The notes beneath the pieces are model-generated. The model had not been told where the DNA came from, ran no database searches, and was given only the letters and a program-made list of their open reading frames with translations. Positions 59,641 through 64,000 of a stretch of 64,000 bases of DNA are shown here, in pieces (the first letter of the stretch is position 1; each line of letters begins with the position of its first letter). Source of the DNA: Bubalus kerabau (Eukaryota > Chordata > Mammalia > Artiodactyla > Bovidae). Position numbers and translations under genes: made by a program. Where the stretch lies: positions 106,025,982 through 106,089,981 of the forward strand of contig NC_073626.1 in the NCBI RefSeq assembly GCF_029407905.1. Reading direction: 5' to 3'.

Positions 59641-59790
59641 ACGCTGGCAGATATATGAGTCAGAAGATCTGAGTTTGAATTCTGGCTTTGTTTCCAATTA
59701 GTCTGGGTAATACTGAGTAAGTGTTTACCCTTTCTGGATGTCAGTTCTTCAACTGTAAAATGAAAAGATTAGATTCCAGATGATAAGGAC
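59641..59790 (+). mobile_element. MIR SINE
   Basis: 'gtcagaagatctgagtttga', 'attctggctttgtttcc', 'gagtaagtgtttaccctttc' and 'ttcaactgtaaaatgaaaag' form the MIR core in order. Confidence 0.8.
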
Positions 59791-59792
59791 TC

Positions 59793-60090
59793 AGTCCAGT
59801 TCAGTCGCTCTGTTGTGTCCGACTCTTTGTGACCCCATGAATCGCAGCACGCCAGGCCTCCCTGTCCATCACCAACTCCCGGAGTTCAAACTCACGTCCA
59901 TTGAGTCAGTGATGCCATCCAGCCATCTCATCCTCTGTCATCCCCTTTTCCTCCTGCCCCCAATCCCTCCCAGCATCAGAGTCTTTTCCAATGAGTCAGC
60001 TCTTCGCGTGAGGTGGCCCAAGTACTGGAATTTCAGCTTTAGCATCATTCCTTCCAAAGAAATCCCGGGGCTGATCTCCTTTAGAATGGA
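59793..60090 (-). mobile_element. BovB LINE 3' end, 5'-truncated
   Basis: BovB reverse complement from the (CAGTT)-type tail at 59793 to 'ctcctttagaatgga'. It carries the 'tctttggaaggaatgatgct' subtype (minus strand). A Bov-A2 follows at once. Confidence 0.94.
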
Positions 60091-60368
60091 CTGCTGCTGC
60101 TGCTGCTAAGTCGCTTCAGTCGTGTCCGACTCTGGGCGACCCCATAGACAGCAGCCCACCAGGCTCGCCTGTCCCTGGGATTCTCCAGGCAAGAACACTG
60201 GAGTGGGTTGCCATTTCCTTCTCCAATGCAGGAAAGTGAAAAGTGAAAGTGAAGTTGCTCAGCCGTGTCTGACTCTTAGCGACCCCATGGACTGCAGCCT
60301 ACCAGGCTCCTCCATCCATGGGATTTTCCAGGCAAGAGTACTGGAGTAGGGTGCCATTGCCTTCTCCG
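60091..60368 (-). mobile_element. Bov-A2 SINE at the edge of a BovB, 12-bp TSD
   Basis: Full-length Bov-A2 reverse complement with a (CTG)5 start. 'ttagaatggact' (60081-60092) and 'ttagaatgcact' (60369-60380) flank it, with one mismatch. Confidence 0.97.
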
Positions 60369-60380
60369 TTAGAATGCACT

Positions 60381-61198
60381 AGATAAGTTAATTATAACAT
60401 TGTAAGACTGGATTTCCAGAGCAGTGAAATGGCAGCCATAGCCTTTTGAGTTCTTCTTATACTTGTTCCATGGATAGGATTTACTATTTTATGTGTTTTT
60501 AGGAACACTCACTTTCAGCTTTTGGCATTTATAGTTTTCTGTTTCCCAATTTGTGTTAAAGAGGATGGACAGATGGTTGATTAGGCTTTCAAATGCTTAT
60601 AATGCTGTTGTTCAGTTCAACAATGGTTTTAAACTTCAAGGGTCTACATAGAGCCTGGATTTTGTTTAGAATGGAAGATAGGTTTTACTCTTCAATTTAA
60701 GGATAATAATGTTTACTCACATAATTTAAAGCAACTTGTGGATGTTGCTTCCAAAGGCCTAATCAGTTTCCCTCATTTTGTTATGTTTAATTCATTTCCA
60801 CATCACAGTCCAACTCTTCCAAGTTGCAGTTTTTAAAATGAAGTTACCGGAGTTCTAGTTACATTTGCATGTTTTGCCTTCTTCTAACTCATTTAACTCA
60901 CAAGCGCTTTCCAAATACAAAACCCTTTGATTCGGAATCACAGAAATTGAAATGTGAAAGAAACACATTCCTCCTTTTACAGGTAAGAAAACAGGAGATC
61001 TAAAAGATCCTGGTGCTCTTCTACTGAATCTGAATTTTATAAATAAAAGAGCTAAGGTGAGGTTGGATTGCAGAGAAAATAAGAGGCAAAATGTGTGAAC
61101 TTTAATCCCCAACAGGAATTGTGTCATTTAATATATTATTGCACAGAAAAAGATTGGAGGGAACCCATGCAAGTCTAAGAGGCACACTGCTATTGCTC
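60381..61198. other. Single-copy sequence upstream of the CpG island
   Basis: No exon or repeat recognised with confidence. Confidence 0.4.
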
Positions 61199-61208
61199 AG
61201 GTTTGTGA

Positions 61209-61404
61209 TTTTTTTTTTTTTAATGCTTTATTTGGCTGCACTGGGTCTTCGTTGTGGTAATTGGGATCTTCCGTCATCATTGTGGCATTCAGGATCCTTT
61301 TTTACTTTCTGCATGCCAGATCTAGTTTCCTGATCAGGAATCAAACCCAAGCCCCCTGCACTGGAAGGACCAAGTCTTAGCAACTGGACAACCAAGGAAG
61401 ACCC
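61209..61404 (-). mobile_element. CHR-type SINE, full length, 10-bp TSD
   Basis: The poly(T) at 61209-61220 is the reverse complement of its A tail. 'tttatttggctgcactgggt', 'gatcaggaatcaaacccaag', 'ccccctgcactggaaggacc' and 'ggacaaccaaggaag' follow. 'aggtttgtga' (61199-61208) and 'agttttgtga' (61405-61414) flank it. Confidence 0.88.
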
Positions 61405-61957
61405 AGTTTTGTGAATTTTAACTACTTCAGAGACTCTTCAGGTGAGTGGGGTAGCGCACATGCATTTGTTTAACTCCTACACGGCATCTGAAGTATTTGG
61501 AGTAGTGAGAACAGAGAAGACGCTCAAAATGTAGGTAAAGAAGTGAGCCTTTCCATAGGGTTCCGAGGTGACCAGAAGGAGGGAAATTAGAACGCGCTGG
61601 CAGAGCAGGCGCTCAGGAGGTGCGAGCTGCACAGCAGGTAGCGGTAGCAGGGAAGAAGTCCAGTATGTGCGGGGACCCTGAGGCTCCAGCAGGCAGGGGA
61701 GAGGAACGGGGACCAGGAGGGAAGGGATTGGCAAGAAACTGCAAACTGAGGCTGACCTAGTGAGCAGCGAAGATCTTCTAGAAAGAAAAGAAGGCATGAG
61801 AGCTTACAACCAGACTAGGGGTTGAGTAAAGAGTACTAAAAATCTTAAGGGGAAGACAGGGGTGCGGACCAGTGATGGGAAAGGTGGGGAGGTGGGCGGC
61901 AAAGCGAGGTCCTCGGGCAGTGAACAGGTAAAAAGCGGTGCGGGGGTCGAGAGCCCA

Positions 61958-61963
61958 CACGTG
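61958..61963. promoter_or_regulatory. E-box CACGTG
   Basis: A perfect CACGTG palindrome near the left end of the CpG island, a site for USF or MYC/MAX class factors. Its use is inferred from position. Confidence 0.45.
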
Positions 61964-61991
61964 GTAATCTCCAGAGGGCGGGAGCGGCCGC

Positions 61992-61998
61992 TGAGTCA
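61992..61998. promoter_or_regulatory. AP-1 site TGAGTCA
   Basis: A perfect TGAGTCA in 'gctgagtcagg', which is also a half Maf-recognition site. It lies about 70 bp upstream of the GC box. Confidence 0.45.
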
Positions 61999-62059
61999 GG
62001 GACGGGCAGCGTCCCGGCAGCGCAGGAGGCGGAGTCTTGAGCGCGTGGGCGGACCCAGT

Positions 62060-62074
62060 GGGCGGGGCATGCGC
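62060..62074. promoter_or_regulatory. GC box overlapping an NRF1-like site
   Basis: 'gggcggggc' (62060-62068) is a consensus Sp1-type GC box. 'gcatgcgc' (62067-62074) is the core of the NRF1 palindrome. This pair is typical of housekeeping CpG-island promoters. Confidence 0.55.
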
Positions 62075-62079
62075 CTGAC

Positions 62080-62223
62080 GCGCCCCGAGGCCGCTGCGGC
62101 CGCGGGCCGGGCGGGGCGGTGGCGGCGGCGGCTGCGGCCGCGGGGGAGGGGCCCGGCGTCAGCGCGTCGCCGGCTGGGCCGCGCCGGTGGCCAGGAGGGA
62201 GAGACTAGGAGGAGGAGGAGGAG
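62080..62223 (+). other. Probable first exon (5' leader), 3' end at a consensus donor
   Basis: The sequence is a GC-rich leader with GGC repeats (about 62113-62141), ending in a (GGA)-type run at 62207-62223. The junction gag|gtgagt at 62223/62224 matches the donor consensus at all positions. The 5' limit is a guess because CpG-island starts are scattered. An in-frame ATG at 62069 stays open to the donor (51 codons, Arg/Ala/Gly-rich), but this looks like composition and not like a conserved protein start; I read the exon as non-coding. I do not recognise the gene. Confidence 0.6.
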
Positions 62224-64000
62224 GTGAGTAGGCTCCGGGCTGGGGAGCCGCGCGGGCCGGCGGGGAGGCGGGGAGCGCAGCCCCTCCCCTCCGCTCCAAG
62301 GCGCCCGCCTCGCGGGGCCGCGCGGCTCGGAGTTCCCAGAGGGGTTTTGGCGGCGGCCGCGGCGCAGGGAGCCGGGGGAGGGGTGGGGGGGCGGAGCTGA
62401 GGGCCGCGCGGGCGGTGTGCTTCCCGGGCGCACGCGCTGCGCTGGCGGTGTCGCGGTCCGCCGCGCGCCCTGAGCCGGGCAGCCTGGCTGCTGCGTCTCA
62501 GTCCTGCTGCACACTGGCCATTTTCTGACTCCCTTTTCTTGGGTTCTGCGTTTTTTGCGGGCCGGCTTCCCGCAGCTCGGCGCGCCGCTGCCGCCTCTTC
62601 GCTCTGCCGCGGGAGTGGGTGGGGGCGCGTCGCCTTCTGGCTGGGAGGAGGCCAGGTTCCCGGGCTCGGCCGTAGGGCCCTCCTCGCCGATCTTGAGACT
62701 GCCGGGCCGGTGGTCCTTCGCGCCGCGCGCCCGCAGGCCTGCCTGAAGGACCCTTTGCGTCTGGCCCAATTATCGCCCTCACTTTCCTGACCTCAGGAGC
62801 CCCTTACTTAGTCTGCAGAGACTTAAGACCTCACTCACTCTGCGCACCCCCGCCACTTCTCTCCTATGAGGATCCAGCATACACTTTGTTTTAATCGGGA
62901 TCCAGGCAGTTTGTACTGGTGGAAATGTCCTCGAAATTAATCCTGTAAATCCAGATACGTACCCAACAGCGAAGTTGCAGTACTATAGTAATTTAACCTT
63001 TAGTTTCGGGCGAGGTTTTTTTTTCCCCTCTCCTCTCTGGCGAAGGCAACTTTATAGTCTTCTGAGAACTGTACTGCATTAGATTATCTTCGAGATAATT
63101 CTTAAGTTAGCGCCTGGAGGCAGTGTGATGGGAGGTTCAAAGAGAAGGCTATGCACTTTTTCCTCCACCGTATCACAGTTTGAAGTGGAAAACGTGCGTT
63201 GACGGTGATTTTCCACATGAGGTGGGTTGCAGAGTGCAGCCCCCGTGAGCCGTGGCTCACCTTGGTTCCTGGGTGCTACCCCTGAAGTTGATTTTAAAGT
63301 TCAACAGAATGGTCAGGTAAAGGAGCTGCTGCAAAGAAATCCAGTATAATTCAATAGAGCCATTTTATTGGATTCTATTAACCTGTTTAACCTTAAACTA
63401 AAGCATGGCGGGAGTTTCATGTAGGAGCTCACATACAAAGTGCAATACTGAATTTTAATTGGTGCGTTCCAGGTTTGGTGTGGAATAGTCTCCTCAGCTC
63501 GCACTGCCTTTCATTATGCATTTTCCTTAGGATCTTGTTTTAAAGAAGCAGTTTTAGTATAGAGGTGGGAGGAGTACCCTTTGAATCATGAAACTTTCTT
63601 TGACGAACTTGAAAACTGGATAGGTAAAATCTGAACCTTGATACTAAGATAAGGTAGGAAACTGATGTTTATAGCATTACCACTTTGAGCAGTTAAGGCT
63701 TCTTTACTCTTATTTTGAAACCATGTTGACGTCTTAATTTCACGGACTGCAGAGGTACAGAATTTTCTGTTTGTGAGGAACTTTAGCAGCTGATTATTAG
63801 TTAGTTATTATTAATTTAATCCAGCGTCATTATTTTGCAGAGAGAAAGTAATCCAGATTCCCTGAAGAGATTTAACATGAACTAAAGAGAACTAGTTGAT
63901 TTAACTGAACACTTAAGTAGATACTTTAGACCTCCCCAATGGATATTTTTGTACCAAAATTTGTTTTGATTTTGATGTCTTAAAAGCCAAAAAATTACTA
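62224..64000 (+). other. Probable start of intron 1
   Basis: The sequence after the donor is first GC-rich (to about 62760, including a G-quadruplex motif at 62367-62391) and then falls to average composition with no recognised exon or repeat. The acceptor-like 'tattttgcag' at 63830-63839 is followed by stops in all frames within a short distance, so no second exon is claimed. Confidence 0.5.

Larger units (their letters stand above)
61860..62760 (+). promoter_or_regulatory. CpG-island promoter
   Basis: Base composition changes sharply from about 40% GC to a GC-rich stretch dense in CpG, with long runs of GGC, GCGC and CCGCGG. There is no TATA box in a suitable place; the layout is that of a dispersed CpG-island promoter. 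The transcription start most likely lies between about 61990 and 62150, just before the leader that ends at the donor at 62224. Direction is inferred from that donor. Long frames inside it on both strands (61862-62227 +, 61996-62769 -) follow from the lack of stop codons in GC-rich DNA. Confidence 0.9.

Noticed and set aside
61968..61985. CTCF-like core 'ccagagggcggg'
   Set aside because: One base of the core is missing compared with the usual motif, so the match is not good enough.
61862..62227. 121-codon + strand frame across the promoter and leader
   Set aside because: It runs through the promoter region upstream of the likely start, has only Arg/Gly/Ala-rich sequence and no known domain. 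The ATG at 62069 inside it might be a leader ATG but has no further support.
61996..62769. 257-codon minus-strand frame in the CpG island
   Set aside because: It is Pro/Arg/Ala-rich low-complexity sequence from GC-rich DNA, which rarely contains stop codons. There is no domain, and the splice and promoter signals point to the other strand.
63830..63900. Acceptor-like 'ttgcag' near the right edge as a second exon
   Set aside because: The pyrimidine run is weak, stops appear at once in the frames checked, and no donor follows.

Overview
The window is nuclear DNA from a ruminant, almost certainly a bovid (cattle, sheep, goat or a relative). It is full of Bov-A2 and Bov-tA SINEs, BovB LINE fragments and cetartiodactyl CHR-type SINEs, on a background of old mammalian L1, L2, MIR, MaLR LTR and MER5A repeats. 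The species cannot be fixed from the sequence. There is no bacterial, phage, CRISPR or organelle sequence.

About the first 61.8 kb holds no protein-coding exon that I can support. It is a mosaic of interspersed repeats and low-GC single-copy sequence. Ten BovB pieces lie at about 8.3, 17.2, 18.8, 23.9-24.9, 34.0-34.8, 41.9-42.7, 42.8-43.6, 46.9, 59.8 kb and (internally deleted) inside 18.8-19.2 kb; two still show pieces of the reverse transcriptase. Nine Bov-A2 copies and about sixteen Bov-tA copies or fragments are present, many with intact target-site duplications (TSDs). Clear L1 pieces lie at 12.7-13.5 (inverted by twin priming), 30.2, 32.1-33.4, 49.3 and 55.8-56.9 kb. Open reading frames in this part are repeat-derived or chance. 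A promoter-like group with two inverted CCAAT boxes, a TATA box and a splice donor at 53.0-53.15 kb is the only other possible transcription unit.

From about 61.86 to 62.76 kb there is a strong CpG island with an E-box, an AP-1 site, a GC box and an NRF1-like site. It is followed by a GC-rich leader that ends at a consensus splice donor (position 62224). The simplest reading is the promoter and non-coding first exon of a gene on the + strand that continues beyond the right edge. The last 1.8 kb is then the start of its first intron. I do not recognise the gene.

The sequence records nested transposition well: Bov-A2 inside MIR, L2 and the arm of a hairpin; Bov-A2 at the 5' edges of BovB and L1 fragments; L1 inside an older repeat; and a 42-bp A-rich insertion with its own TSD. 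I found no convincing new gene system. The most useful leads are the CpG-island gene start, the isolated TATA/CCAAT module and several unusual retrotransposition footprints. Family names come from recalled consensus sequences, so exact subfamilies and edges are approximate.
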